A DNA stretch of 64,000 nucleotides, taken from Nemertoderma westbladi (taxonomy: Eukaryota; Xenacoelomorpha; Nemertodermatida; Nemertodermatidae). Location: positions 43,893 to 107,892 of the forward strand of contig JAUCBJ010008392.1 in NCBI GenBank assembly GCA_032718475.1. The letters are read 5' to 3'. A program made the position numbers and the translations under genes. How positions within the stretch are numbered: the stretch's first letter is position 1; every line of letters begins with the position of its first letter. The notes beneath the pieces were generated by a model. That model made no database searches. It worked only from the letters and a program-made list of their open reading frames with translations, and was not told the origin of the DNA. Shown piece by piece: positions 10,567-21,089 of the stretch.

Positions 10567-11377
10567 AACGGCTTTGATTATAGAAACGTATAACTGTTAT
10601 CAAACCAAGTCAAGTCACGGTACAGCCCATATCATACCATACAATCTTTCACCGCATTATTTTACTGCTATTTACTGTCGGTTATTAATTGTTATCAGTT
10701 GATGTTGTTATGATAACAATTATAACAGTTGTTATCAGTTGTTGGGAATATTGCTATATTTGGAGAATATCGATAAATAATCATAAAACCCCAATCTTCT
10801 TGATATACTAAGGTTAGAGAGACCGGTTACATATAGCAATTGCGACTTACATTATAGTGGTTTTGGAGTGAATTGAATGCTATTTCATAGACCCTACATG
10901 TGTCAGTTGCTGTTCTCGATATATATGATTAAAATTAGTGAAGGTCGGCAGATCAGTGTGCAGCAGTGTGCGGTAGTGTGCATGAGTGTGATAGATAACA
11001 AAGCATTTCCTAAAGAATGCGCTTTATACGTAAATCATTAGCCATCCCGTTGTGTTTAGTGTAAGTCATAACTCTGTTTACATACTTAGAGCGCCACGTC
11101 CTAAAGGAACTGTTAATATTTCCCGAAAGTGAATAATATTTGTCAGAGATTATATATTAATGATCAATCGAATAGTACAGTAGGCCTACACCGCAATAAG
11201 GTCAGAGCATCCGAATCCAGTCTCCCTTAACCGTGGGTGAATGATCGCGCATAGGCTGGCTTCGGCTAATGTAACTTTATGTGTATCAAATACTTGTTAT
11301 AGGCTAAAGTCGATTTATAACCTAGAAGACACCTAAATTTGGCAGGTTAAACTGCTAAAGGTCTAAAAGCGCGAACA
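10489..11377 (-). mobile_element. Truncated solo LTR of the copy A/B family, reversed
   Basis: The reverse complement of this stretch aligns with the LTRs at 28,482, 43,116, 44,497 and 55,843 from their outer end (TGTTCGCGC) through about 890 bp, including TTCACTTTCGGGAAATATT and GGTTTGATAACAG. The outer terminus is intact at 11,377 (GCGAACA), but the last 200-300 bp of the LTR are missing on the BEL-1 side. It cuts off BEL-1 pol and creates a false C-terminus for it. Relative to copies A and B it lies in the opposite orientation. A later deletion probably removed the rest of the element together with the end of BEL-1. Confidence 0.8.
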
Positions 11378-12545
11378 CCAGTGGAGTAGATGGTGTTCCC
11401 CCTGAGGTCTTTAAAATACCTGAGTGTTTAAAGCTCATATATCCCATCATAGTAGACATGTACCGAACAACAAGAGTCCCACAAGAAATGAAAACAAATA
11501 AGTTGGTGCCAGTTCCCAAGAAGGGCAACCTAACACTCTATGGTTCTTTTCGGGGAATCTCATTGATCTCGATTGCTGCAAAGCTATACAATATAATTAT
11601 ATTAAATCGCATCAGGGATCCCATTGAGAGACTGCTCCGTGGAAATCAGAATGGGTTCCGTAAAGGTCGTGGGACCATGGAGCCCATTTTGGCACTTAGA
11701 AGGATAATTGAAGAGTTATCAAAAAAGAAAGACAGGCATCTGGCTGTTATCTTTGTTGACTTCTTCAAGGCCTTTGATTCAGTCTCTCGCTCACGTATGT
11801 TCAGCATACTTTCATTATATGGGATTCCTGATGAAAGTATTGCTCAGTATATTTATTATTGATCAGTATACGATGGTTCGACAACATTTGTGTCTACTGT
11901 TGACGGTACCTGTACCTGATAACAGGCATCTGGCTGTTATCTTTGTTGACTTCTTCAAGGCCTTTGATTCAGTCTCTCGCTCACGTATGTTCAGCATACT
12001 TTCATTATATGGGATTTCTGATGAAATTATTGCAGCAATCAGATCAGTATACGATGGTTCGACAACATTTGTGTCTACTGTTGACGGTGACACAGAACCA
12101 TTTGAAGTGTTATGGGGCGTCCTCCAGGGAGACACACTTGCACCATTCTTGTTCATAATTGTTGTTGACTATGTTCTACGCATGTCCTTAGATCATCATA
12201 ATGATGATGGGGTGATGATAACTCCACCTACTGGCTCCAGAAGTCGAGGAAATCCTGCCAAGTACCTAACTGATCTAGACTTTGCTGATGACTTAGGAGT
12301 ACTCTCAGAATCACTAGAGGGAGCCCAACGGCTCCTCAGCTCATTAGAACATGCTGCTTCTAGTGTTGGTCTTTTTATTAACTCCAGAAAGACCAAAATT
12401 TTGACAGTTAACTTTGAAAGTCCTCATCAAGTCTCTGATCGGATGAGCATAAGCTCAAAAGATGGTATGCTTGAGCATGTGGATGACTTCTGTTACCTGG
12501 GATCATGGATACAGAAGTCAGGTGAGTACCTTCGAATACGTAAGG
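11378..12545 (+). pseudogene. RTE-like LINE fragment, RT domain, rearranged
   Basis: Nearly identical to 15,362-16,250 of the longer LINE and to the start of its 3' piece at 18,467. It starts abruptly next to the LTR end and stops within the 3' domain near TAAGGG at 12,545. RT motifs are readable, such as VIFVDFFKAFDSV and DFADDLGVL. A stretch of about 190 bp is duplicated in tandem (11,731 and 11,921), which puts a stop at 11,860 and breaks the frame. Two overlapping frames, 11,458-11,862 and 11,708-12,586, cover it. The last residues of the second frame are not LINE-derived. It is a dead fragment. Confidence 0.85.
11731..12090 (+). repeat. 190-bp tandem duplication inside the LINE fragment
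   Basis: The segment from GGCATCTGGCTG through GTTGACGGT occurs at 11,734 and again at 11,924. The first copy has a scrambled piece (AAGTATTGCTCAGTATATTTATTATTG split around the junction) and ends with TACCTGTACCTGATAAC, which looks like filler DNA at a repair junction. The uninterrupted LINE at 13,844-19,110 has this segment once. Confidence 0.85.
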
Positions 12546-12679
12546 GTGATGAATTATTTCACTATAGGATAGCATTTGTAGTATAATGTAAAAACTTTCG
12601 AAAATACGACGCATTTTGATTAAGTTACAGTAATGTAATATGCCTACTCATATCAGTACACATAAAACCCCTAGTTAAT

Positions 12680-12755
12680 CTCGTGGCGTAGTGGTCAGAT
12701 GGTTAAGGCCTTGGTTGCATTACATAGGTAACGAGTTCGAATCCCAGTCGGGAAA
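12680..12755 (+). mobile_element. tRNA-derived SINE head
   Basis: An RNA polymerase III A box (TGGCGTAGTGG) and B box (GTTCGAATCCC) lie about 45 bp apart, as in tRNA genes and tRNA-derived SINEs. The flanking acceptor and T-arm stems do not pair, so it is not a working tRNA. An AT-rich tail (TTTGGGGAAATTTATTTTC) follows. The SINE body and ends were not delimited. The family is unknown. Confidence 0.6.
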
Positions 12756-12889
12756 TTTGAATTTTGGGGAAATTTATTTTCATTTCATACAATTTGACAA
12801 ACCAATGAGGTGCGTACAACACATGGAACGATGAGTTGTGCCAATCATAGGGCATGGAATATCTTATTGCTCCAATGTGAGGCCATGGA

Positions 12890-12945
12890 ATACTCTAGAA
12901 AGTTCTAGTAGATTCTATGTCCCAGATTTAGTATATAAAGGGCTG
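12890..12945 (+). promoter_or_regulatory. Heat-shock-element-like site and TATA box
   Basis: CTCTAGAAAGTTCTAG near 12,892 is an alternating GAA/TTC array of the heat-shock-element type, followed by GATTCTA. TATATAAAGGGC lies 25 bp further down at 12,932-12,943. Together they look like a compact polymerase II promoter, but no open frame begins in the next 900 bp. It could be the promoter of a solo LTR or of a small non-coding element. The functional reading is inference. Confidence 0.4.
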
Positions 12946-13673
12946 GTTTTGGTTTGCCTTCGGTTATCACTTAACTCACCTTAACTTACTTGACTATTTA
13001 TTATGTTTCTTGTTGAAACTATTTGGCAATTCTGTTTGATAAAGTTTTGTAAACTGTAAATATACTATAAACTTCAGAACATGTTTTTCTGCATTTGTCC
13101 AACTTTGGGACAGCAAAGCATCAGGAAGATGGCCGCCTAGACCGTTAGGCCATCAGCAACGCAGGGAAAGGATGTCCACAACACGCTAGCGCCCACATTA
13201 GCTTAGACCGCGCACCCCTTCGCCCTTCGAAATACTCCACTTGCCATGCAGCGCCCGCTTTATGAGGAAGGTAAGACTTTGTTTGACGCCCTTGCCCGAC
13301 GTAAGACCTATAGATCAGGGTAAGCGTGACGCCGTCCTGGGACGCCGCAAATTTAGGATCAAATAACTATATTTTGGCAAAACCCCACCTCGTCAGTAGT
13401 GCGAACCCCTGGGTTACCTGTATACCTCACAGGTGCGAATTATTGCCGTTCGTCAGTACGCGAGTACACATTAGGTACGGACAGCATATGTTCCATAATT
13501 TAGTGATTCGTAGTACTGACTGTTTGGTACCGGTTTGCTTTGTAGAGCATACATTAGTACCCTACCCCCGCCTGAAGTTAGTTATTTGATCAGGCAAGAA
13601 GTATTTCTGCTACCGGCACACCGCTTGGCCTAGGGAGGTTTTATTAATATCCTACCGCGCCTTGCCACGTACT
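12946..13673. other. Gene-free stretch before the long target duplication
   Basis: No coding region or known repeat is recognised. The small frame at 13,326-13,589 (87 codons) has no similarity to anything in the window and no support. The part from about 13,330 on runs directly into the 170-bp repeat and is therefore the left flank of the LINE insertion, probably leader or LTR of BEL-2. Confidence 0.4.
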
Positions 13674-13843
13674 GATAGGTATTGCTGCTAACTACCGCAG
13701 CAACAAAGTTCTAGAATCAAATTTGTATACCAGATCAGCTAACGTACGGTAGCGATTAATCCCTATTTCTTATCTTACAACCAGAATCTGGTATTTGTGC
13801 CGATCACGGGTGTAGTTACTAACTCCGTAATTGCCCGGTTGAG
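13674..13843. repeat. 170-bp direct repeat, left copy (long target site duplication)
   Basis: From GATAGGTATTGCTG to TTGCCCGGTTGAG this block is identical base for base to 19,111-19,280. The two copies flank exactly the RTE-like LINE and its nested insertion. The right copy begins immediately after the (TAG)n tail of the LINE. This is the pattern of a target site duplication, though far longer than usual for LINEs. Confidence 0.9.
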
Positions 13844-13893
13844 AGTCTGGAGTTGGAGGCTACTCTCATGTTCCACCCCGACCAACAAAGCCA

Positions 13894-16212
13894 TTGGTGA
13901 ATCTGAGGCAAGTCACTAGACTAGCCTCAGTAAACACCCTAACACTCGGGTCCCCAATGCGACAAGGTGAGCTGACTGCCTTGGCAGATAAGCTTTCTCT
14001 TAGCGCAGGGGGTGTTCAAGAGCACCGAATGCAGACTGGACAGACTGATGAGGTTCTGATTAAGGACATGGGGGGCGGTTGGCGACTCGCCCTCGCGTCA
14101 GCAGATGATAGTGGCAATGGTGGAATTGGTCTATTGATGAATCCAACTGCACATGCAGCATTGGACAAAATAGACCAAATCTCTAACCGCATCATCCGTT
14201 GCCACTTCTCATGTTCTGGAAGACTGGCTAAGAAGTTTCCTAAGGTGGTTCTGATTGTGTGCTACTCTCCAACTAGTGTTGCCCCTGTAGAGGAGGTGGA
14301 AAATTTCTACCACAATCTACAAGCAGCAACTGATGGAGTGGATCAGCATGCATTCTTAACATTCCTGGGAGACTTTAATGCAAGTCTGCATCAATCACCT
14401 ACATCGCCCTGGGTCTATAGCAATAGTGTTAACCGAAATTCTGTCCATCTTCAGGATTTTATCTCTGGAAATGGATTGTTTTCGGCTGGAACCCAGTTCA
14501 AGAAGCGAACTGGAAAGCTATGGACTCATAGTGGACCCAGTGGTCACAAGTCCCAGATAGACCATATTCTGTTTCGTAGGAAATACAGGAGCTCTATACA
14601 AGACTGTAATGCATTTACACTTCGACCCTTCTCCAGTGATCACCGCCTTATTGTGGCCAAGGTAAGACTTAGTCTGCGTGCTAGCAGAACAACGAAATCT
14701 GCCTTGCCACGGCATGACTGGTCCTCTCTGTTGCAACAGCCAAGTGTGAGATCCAGCTTCACACTACAGCTGAGCAACAGGTATGAGGCTCTTGCCTCTG
14801 AGGCGGCAGATCACTGTGAGGGCTATACTGCCTTTACAGAAGCAGTTAAGTTAGCAGCTGCAGAAACAGTTCCTGTATACCCTCGAAACAGGAAAAGGGC
14901 CCCCTGGACTGACAACAAAATTCAGAAGTGCCGAAATGACCTTCATAAGGCGCAGAAAGAGTCCCGACTCAAACAGACTACAGCGGCCAAGAATGCAGTT
15001 AAAGCTGCATCTAGGTCCCTGAACAGGCAGTACTCTGTTAATCTACAGGAGCTAATAAACCAACAGGTTGATGCCATCAATGATGCTGACGACAGCAGGC
15101 AATCATCCCAGGCATGGAAATCGATCAATCTGCTTACTGGGCGGAAAAGCCAACCAACCACCAAGGTTAAGGCTGAATCACCAGCCGATCGCCTCAATGG
15201 TTGGAAAGCCCACTTTGAAAAGCTCCTCAATAATGACAGGGTATTGCCTGATAACTTTATAGAAGTAAAAGTGTCTGAGTCTGTACTCCCAGATATTCCC
15301 ATTGGCGATATCTCCTTTGCAGAAGTGAAGGCTGCTGCAAAGAGCATTAAGACCAATCGTGCCAGTGGAGTAGATGGTGTTCCCCCTGAGATCTTTAAAA
15401 TACCTGAGTGTTTAAAGCTCATCTATCCCATCATAGTAGACATGTACCGTACAACAAGAGTCCCACAAGAAATGAAAACAAATAAGTTGGTACCAGTTCC
15501 CAAGAAGGGCAACCTAACACTCTATGGTTCTTTTCGGGGAATCTCATTGATCTCGATTGCTGCAAAACTATACAATAGAATTCTATTAAATCGCATCAGG
15601 GATCCCATTGAGAGACTGCTACGTGGAAATCAGAATGGGTTCCGTAAAGGTCGTGGGACCATGGAGCCCATTTTGGCACTTAGAAGGATAATTGAAGAGT
15701 TATCAAAAAAGAAAGACAGGCATCTGGCTGTTATCTTTGTTGACTTCTTCAAGGCCTTTGATTCAGTCTCTCGCTCACGTATGTTCAGCATACTTTCATT
15801 ATATGGGATTCCTGATGAAATTATTGCAGCAATCAGATCAGTATACGATGGTTCGACAACATTTGTGTCTACTGTTGACGGTGACACAGAACCATTTGAA
15901 GTGTTATGGGGCGTCCTCCAAGGAGACACACTTGCACCATTCTTGTTCATTATTGTGGTTGACTATGTTCTACGCATGTCCTTAGATCATCATAATGATG
16001 ATGGGGTGATGATAACTCCACCTACTGGCTCCAGAAGTCGAGGAAATCCTGCCAAGTACCTAACTGATCTAGACTTTGCTGATGACTTAGGAGTACTCTC
16101 AGAATCATTAGAGGGAGCCCAGCGGCTCCTCAGCTCATTAGAACATGCTGCTTCTAGTGTTGGTCTTTTTATTAACTCCAGAAAGACCAAAATTCTGACA
16201 GTTAACTTTTAA
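13894..16212 (+). CDS. RTE-like LINE ORF: endonuclease and RT, split by insertion
   Basis: 772 residues. The APE-type endonuclease occupies residues about 10-265, with QEHR near 43, GDFNAS near 162 and SSDHRLIV near 248. A basic, helical linker follows. The RT runs from about residue 470 to the end, with VPVPKKGNLTLYGSFRGISL, VIFVDFFKAFDSV (near 615), GVLQGDTLAP and the catalytic FADD (near 728). The listed start is a TTG and the true start was not found; the frame may begin slightly upstream. The stop at 16,210 is a point change (AACTTTTAA against AACTTTGAA in the fragment at 12,415). The frame then continues in the 3' piece at 18,467 beyond the nested LINE. Confidence 0.85.
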   Translation: MVNLRQVTRLASVNTLTLGSPMRQGELTALADKLSLSAGGVQEHRMQTGQTDEVLIKDMGGGWRLALASADDSGNGGIGLLMNPTAHAALDKIDQISNRIIRCHFSCSGRLAKKFPKVVLIVCYSPTSVAPVEEVENFYHNLQAATDGVDQHAFLTFLGDFNASLHQSPTSPWVYSNSVNRNSVHLQDFISGNGLFSAGTQFKKRTGKLWTHSGPSGHKSQIDHILFRRKYRSSIQDCNAFTLRPFSSDHRLIVAKVRLSLRASRTTKSALPRHDWSSLLQQPSVRSSFTLQLSNRYEALASEAADHCEGYTAFTEAVKLAAAETVPVYPRNRKRAPWTDNKIQKCRNDLHKAQKESRLKQTTAAKNAVKAASRSLNRQYSVNLQELINQQVDAINDADDSRQSSQAWKSINLLTGRKSQPTTKVKAESPADRLNGWKAHFEKLLNNDRVLPDNFIEVKVSESVLPDIPIGDISFAEVKAAAKSIKTNRASGVDGVPPEIFKIPECLKLIYPIIVDMYRTTRVPQEMKTNKLVPVPKKGNLTLYGSFRGISLISIAAKLYNRILLNRIRDPIERLLRGNQNGFRKGRGTMEPILALRRIIEELSKKKDRHLAVIFVDFFKAFDSVSRSRMFSILSLYGIPDEIIAAIRSVYDGSTTFVSTVDGDTEPFEVLWGVLQGDTLAPFLFIIVVDYVLRMSLDHHNDDGVMITPPTGSRSRGNPAKYLTDLDFADDLGVLSESLEGAQRLLSSLEHAASSVGLFINSRKTKILTVNF

Positions 16213-16305
16213 AGTCCTCAGCAAGTCTCTGATCGGATGAGCATAAGCTCAAAGTAGTAATTCTCTGAATTCAACTCTGATGTAATTTATAACTGGTCGC
16301 TGGCA

Positions 16306-17433
16306 GTGGACAACAAACAATGTATTGACATAGTATACTTGGACTTCTCAAAGGCTTTTGATGCTGTTCCCCATAAGAGGTTAATACACAAACTAGAATC
16401 TCTTGGCTTTGCAGGGAACCTTCTAGGATGGATTGAAGACTTCTTGTCGGATCGAGTGCAGAGGGTGGTTGTTGAAGGAGAATTCTCGGATTGGTTGGCA
16501 GTGCGCAGTGGAGTCCCACAAGGAAGTCTGGCGGCTGTGCTTTGCTTTCTCTGCTACGTGAATGACCTACCATCTCTTGTTCGATTTTTAATTTATTTAT
16601 TTGCGGACGACACTAAGGACTCAGTAGTTTTTAATGCACACCCATGCCCTGCGATTGGCCCCTTACAATCGGACTTAGATATTCTTTACAACTGGAGTTT
16701 GACGTGGCAGTTGAGTTTCAACTTTACAAAATGTAAAATTATGCATATAGGATACGACAACCCTTGCCTTCCATATCAACTTGGTGATCACATTCTAGAA
16801 CGGACATCCAAAGAAAAAGACCTTGGTGTTATATTTCAAAATGACCTTTCATTCGGCCACCATATTGCAACGATCGTGAAAAAAGCAAACCGAACTCTTG
16901 GATTAATATATCGGACATTCAAGCACCTGGATGGGGATATCTTCATCAATCTCTACAAAGCCCTCGTACGACCAACACTGGAGTATGCCTCCACTGTCTG
17001 GTCGCCACATCGGATCGGAGAGACACGGCTGATTGAATCAGTCCAACGGCGAGCTACTCGGTTAGTAGCCAACCTGCGAGACACACCGTACCCTCTTCGT
17101 TTGCGGCAACTGGGCCTCCCGACCCTCGAGTATCGTCGCCACCGCGCTGACCTCGTCCAGGTCTATCGGTATCTGTCGGGTCTGGAGTCAGTCGACCATC
17201 TATTTACTCTCTCCTCCAGCAGTACTCGCGGCCATTCCCTAAAACTCCAGAAACCACGTGCGAGATTACTCCAACGGAACTCTACCTTCCACTTCCGGGT
17301 CATTGACCCATGGAATGCACTGACCGATAATATAGTCACCTCACCCTCGCTAAACACCTTCAAATCCAGGCTGAACACTCATTATAAACATTTACCCCTG
17401 AAATTCACCCCCTCGTGGTGGAACCTCACATAA
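16306..17433 (+). pseudogene. CR1/L2-like reverse transcriptase, C-terminal part
   Basis: 375 residues, without internal stop. It starts inside the RT with DIVYLDFSKAFDAVPHKRL; the catalytic motif is FADDT near residue 100, and RSGVPQGS lies shortly before. The second half carries LEYASTVWSPHR and VQRRATRLV, which are typical of the thumb and C-terminal region in CR1, L2 and Rex1 elements. It ends naturally with SWWNLT and TAA at 17,431. The N-terminal half of RT and the endonuclease are absent, so it is not functional by itself. The start codon given is simply the first ATG-like position after the truncation. Confidence 0.85.
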
Positions 17434-18461
17434 TCCACTTATTACCTGCATTAATAATCACCAACTTTTTTTCATCACATTAACGTTGTTTTATCTATCA
17501 TATATTTTAAAATTTTTTTTAATTACAACACCAACTTTCATTCCATTTTATCTTATTTTACTTATCTACTTATTTTTCACTTGATCTACTTATTTTTATG
17601 TAACTTACAGTATAATCTCTTACCAATCGTTCGTATTTTTAAATAGACCCAAATGGTGCAACTGTTATTTGTTATTTCTTAAATAATCCAATTCATATGC
17701 AATATTTTATTTTAATTAAATCCATCAGTTCTACATACCAAACTGTTTCTATACAACGATTTTATCGAATATTTTAATTTTATTTTATATTTTATTTTAA
17801 CCCTTAAAGCTTAAACTGTGTACCGGTACTTATTTTCTCATCGTGTAGTGTTAGCTAATCCATGTAAATTTAAGTGTTCAAATGTCTTGATCTATTTTAC
17901 ATACCGTACTGTTTTTATAGCTATGGATTATCTGATATTTTAAATTAATTTTATATTTTATTTCCAACCCTTAAACTATCGATATTAGCCCTAACCGATA
18001 TACTTGTATCCGATTTTATCGACTGATATGTAACTTTCTGTGTATACTCGTGATACTATATAGACTGTCATTTTATTGAATTTGTTTAGTAATTCTAATG
18101 TATATTTGTAATTTTTAGTGTATGTATCTGACTTTATCGACTGTTATGTAATTTGCTGTGTATACTCGTGATTTTACAGACGTCACTTTAACCCTTTAGC
18201 AAGCAAGACATTTTATTAGTAACCATTTTTATAAGAACACTATTTTAATTTAACTGCGTCCTTTTATGTTTCAATTGTTTTATATATGTTTTTGTCATTG
18301 TTTCGTAAACATGGTCGGTATTGGTCGCAATACTTAATTACTTACCGGTACTGTTATAATTACTTTCAGTTGGACTTTCTTTTGGTGTGTACGGGTTCCA
18401 TAAGCATTAGCTTTCTTATACCCAAACTATTAAACATTAAACATTAAACATTAAACAAAGG
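17434..18461 (+). other. AT-rich 3' UTR of the CR1/L2-like LINE
   Basis: No coding potential; strongly AT-rich with long T runs. It ends in the microsatellite ACATTAA(n) directly at the junction with the host LINE. A degenerate internal repeat is visible, around TTTTATCGACTGATATGTAACTT (near 18,013) and TTTATCGACTGTTATGTAATTT (near 18,133). Confidence 0.7.
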
Positions 18462-18466
18462 ATGGT

Positions 18467-19060
18467 ATGCTTGAGCATGTGGACGACTTCTGTTACCTGG
18501 GATCATGGATCCGGAAGTCAGGTGAGGACCTTCGAATACGTAAGGGAAAGGCATGGGCAGCCTTGAATAGGCTTTCCAGGATTTGGAAGTCACCTAGAAT
18601 TAATCGGAAACTTAAGGTCCGATTATTTAGAGCAGCAGTAGTTCCAGTACTCCTCTACGGGAGTCCATGCTGGGCTCTAACTGCTGAGGACACCAAATCT
18701 CTGGATGGCACATTCACAAGAATGCTACGCCGGGTACATTGTGTCAAGTACAATGCACACATCTCCAACCAGACACTATATAACATTGGAGGTGTCTCAT
18801 TGGTTCCCCCAAGCTTGACACTAGAACAAAATCGCCTCCGCTTTGCAGGACATTGCTTTCGCCGTGAGGACCAGCCAGTGCATAATCTTGTACTTTGGCA
18901 GCCTCATGGAGTAAATAAGCATGGTGGACAGCCCATGACTTTCTTGAGACGCATCTTAAAGGACACTGGCCTTAAAGATGCGGATGATCTAGCAAATGTC
19001 ATGGGTGATAGGGAGTTGTGGCGGTGCAATTTTGTTGACAAGCCGGCACAGCATTCTTAA
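18467..19060 (+). pseudogene. RTE-like LINE ORF, C-terminal piece
   Basis: 197 residues continuing the 13,894-16,212 ORF after the nested LINE. Visible motifs are FCYLGSWIRKSGED, AWAALNRLSRIWKS, LLYGSPCWALT, MLRRVHCVKY, RFAGHCFRRED and GQPMTFLRRILKDTGL. This is the long C-terminal domain found after RT in RTE-like LINEs. It ends with TAA at 19,058, 30 nt before the simple-repeat tail. The start codon given is internal to the original ORF. Confidence 0.85.
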
Positions 19061-19089
19061 AAATGCAGCTGCAATGCAGCATGCCGATC

Positions 19090-19110
19090 CTAGTAGTAGT
19101 AGTAGTAGTA
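19090..19110 (+). repeat. (TAG)n simple-repeat tail of the LINE
   Basis: Seven TAG units form the 3' terminus of the RTE-like LINE. The second copy of the 170-bp duplication starts at the next base. LINEs of RTE and related clades commonly end in short tandem repeats instead of poly(A). Confidence 0.85.
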
Positions 19111-19280
19111 GATAGGTATTGCTGCTAACTACCGCAGCAACAAAGTTCTAGAATCAAATTTGTATACCAGATCAGCTAACGTACGGTAGCGATTAATCCC
19201 TATTTCTTATCTTACAACCAGAATCTGGTATTTGTGCCGATCACGGGTGTAGTTACTAACTCCGTAATTGCCCGGTTGAG
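19111..19280. repeat. 170-bp direct repeat, right copy (long target site duplication)
   Basis: Identical to 13,674-13,843, as described there. Beyond 19,280 the sequence (TTGTGGATAGG) differs from the sequence following the left copy (AGTCTGGAG), which is the LINE 5' end. Confidence 0.9.
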
Positions 19281-21042
19281 TTGTGGATAGGAAGGAGAGA
19301 GCTTTGACGTCATTTGTAAGTATAAAGTTCTACAAAACGCGACTAGCTTATTTTAGTAGCTAGCGCACGGTATTATTTCGGTCAGAGAATTACTAAAACC
19401 TAGTAAATGATATACACCAAAATTGTTTTATTGTAACACACCCACACACACACGCCCTAAAACATATTTACCCTTAGAGTTCCTACTAGATAGCGCAATT
19501 TAGATTTTAGGCAGAATTTATCTGTATTTGTAAATTAGGATCAGATATTTAGTTACGGCAAGAAGGAGTATTTCATTTTCGTTATTAACTGTTGTTTGCC
19601 TAGAGCAGCAGTATTGTTACATTAGGCCCGACCCTTTTAGACTGATTTTGTACGAGGGGATCAGTTATTGTTACATTTAGGCACGACCTCTTTTAGGCTG
19701 ATTCAGACAGGGGGATCAGTATTGTTACGCTAGGTCCGTAACCCACCTAGCTCGTATATAAACCATATAAATCACACCGCGGCAAGTTACTGTATTTAGG
19801 ACTGTCAGCGATAGTTAGGATTCGCTGCATGGGGATTGTTTTCCCGTGAGTTTGGTCTGTTACTGTAACTGTACATCTGCCTTACCGGTTAGAGGACAGG
19901 TATCCTTTTGTCTAGTTCGTAGGCATTAGACCCGCCCACGTACATAGAATAGACACCAGGCTCTGCTCCTCGCCAGTAGTAGTTTGTGTATTGTATCTGT
20001 TTGTTTAGATATCCTGGACTGGGATTTGTTGTCAGATACTGTACGAGCCCGTTTCATTACTAGAGTCTTACAGTAAGATACATCGTTACTAGGATCTGGT
20101 AAGCGGTATACTACTGGACTTTACGGATAGAGATATTCTATAGCTTCGTATTAGTAGATTTGTAGGCTGTAGGGTAGTCCCTACCGTAGAGGACACAACA
20201 GTGAGGTATATTTTTCTTACGAAAGTGAGAGATATACTTTGCAGTGGTATATGTTTGTTTACCTCACAACAGTGAGGTATATTTGTTATTTAGTTTGCAA
20301 GTTGCGATTTGCAAATGGTAGATAAATATAGTTTAGCTATTGTAAGTAGGAGATATTTAAAAATTTAAGGTTAGTAAAATTTAGTAATTTGTAGAACGTC
20401 CCCTGCTTCAGTAGGCTTTTAGGGTAGCTAGTACTTTTGTATTTAATATTTGACTAGCTAATAGTTAGTTTGTAGCATTTTGTTTTACGCCGTGTGTGTG
20501 CGGTGTTACTTTTCGGTACTTGAAAAGGTACATAGGGTTTAAAGACCAAGTTGTATCGGTACCTAGGAAGATTTTTCGTAGAGTAGAAGTTAAACTCTCA
20601 CCTTCGACTTTTCAGGACTCAAGGACTCATTTCTGGACCGCTTCGAGGATTAGACCGCTTTTCGCAAAGTTTGGGAGACAATAAATTCGTCCTCGCACCG
20701 AAAAATGGAACGACCCACGTCCGGTTTGTATTTGGGAATTTGTACGACTGGAAGATCAAAGGAACGTAAGTTTTACGACTCGTGTCGTTCAAACTTAAGA
20801 AAGCACAGTAGTACTCAAAATTTGTGGGTTTCACTGTCTATTAGTAGTGTTGTTGGTACTTATTTTCCCGTTAGACGTTGCTGTTTTGCCTATTATTTGT
20901 ACTTGTTGATCTACATTTTGGTAACGTATACCGTTATCTCATTTATTCGTACAAATTTAGCCGGTAGGCTAGATTATTACTTATTTTATTATATACTTTG
21001 TTAGTTTATTTGTACCGGTTAGGGTATATATATGATATATAT
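19281..21042 (+). other. Gene-free leader region of BEL-2 (inferred)
   Basis: No credible gene. It contains a TATA-like box at 19,755, an imperfect 60-bp direct repeat at about 19,608-19,735 (GTATTGTTAC...TAGGC, with TTTTAGGCTGATT), and two copies of ACAACAGTGAGGTATATTT at 20,198 and 20,263. It lies between the 170-bp repeat and the Penelope-like element, both of which appear to have inserted into it. The same strand leads to the BEL-2 Gag start at 24,352. I infer that it is LTR/leader of BEL-2. The small frames at 20,496 and 20,705 are unsupported. Confidence 0.45.
19755..19762 (+). promoter_or_regulatory. TATA box, possible BEL-2 LTR promoter
   Basis: CTCGTATATAAACC is a good TATA context, with ACACCGCGGCAAG 25-30 bp further down. 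Same strand as BEL-2. Assignment to the BEL-2 LTR is inferred from position only. Confidence 0.4.
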
Positions 21043-21080
21043 TACAGAAAAACGAGCAAGTTTGTTGTTGCTGACTTCCG

Positions 21081-21089
21081 GTATAAATA
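21081..21089 (+). promoter_or_regulatory. TATA-like box of the Penelope-like element
   Basis: CCGGTATAAATAGCGG is a strong TATA match just at the outer edge of the 5' inverted repeat. It would start transcription inside the repeat, upstream of the ORF at 21,526. Confidence 0.45.

Larger units (their letters stand above)
16256..18461 (+). mobile_element. CR1/L2-like LINE, 5'-truncated, nested in the RTE-like LINE
   Basis: The host LINE reads GCTCAAA up to about 16,255 and resumes with AAAGGATGGTATGC at about 18,459; the uninterrupted fragment at 12,455 shows these adjoining. A short target duplication of about CAAAG is visible. The insert holds the C-terminal part of an RT, about 1 kb of AT-rich 3' UTR, and a tail of three to four ACATTAA repeats, which is the kind of microsatellite end known from CR1/L2 elements. 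The 5' part, including endonuclease, is missing, as expected from incomplete reverse transcription. Confidence 0.85.
13844..19110 (+). mobile_element. RTE-like LINE with endonuclease, interrupted by a second LINE
   Basis: An APE-type endonuclease, a reverse transcriptase and a C-terminal domain are encoded on the + strand, ending in a GTA/TAG simple repeat. Without the nested 2.2-kb LINE its length is about 3.05 kb, in the usual range for RTE-type elements. The C-terminal domain (readable at 18,467-19,060) has the YLGSWI, LLYGSPCWAL and RFAGHCFRRED motifs common in RTE-like LINEs. Clade assignment is by motif memory only. The 3' end is intact and the 5' start at 13,844 is set by the flanking duplication. 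Confidence 0.85.

Noticed and set aside
12680-12755. Functional tRNA gene
   Set aside because: A and B boxes are good but the acceptor and T stems do not pair; a tRNA-derived SINE fits better.
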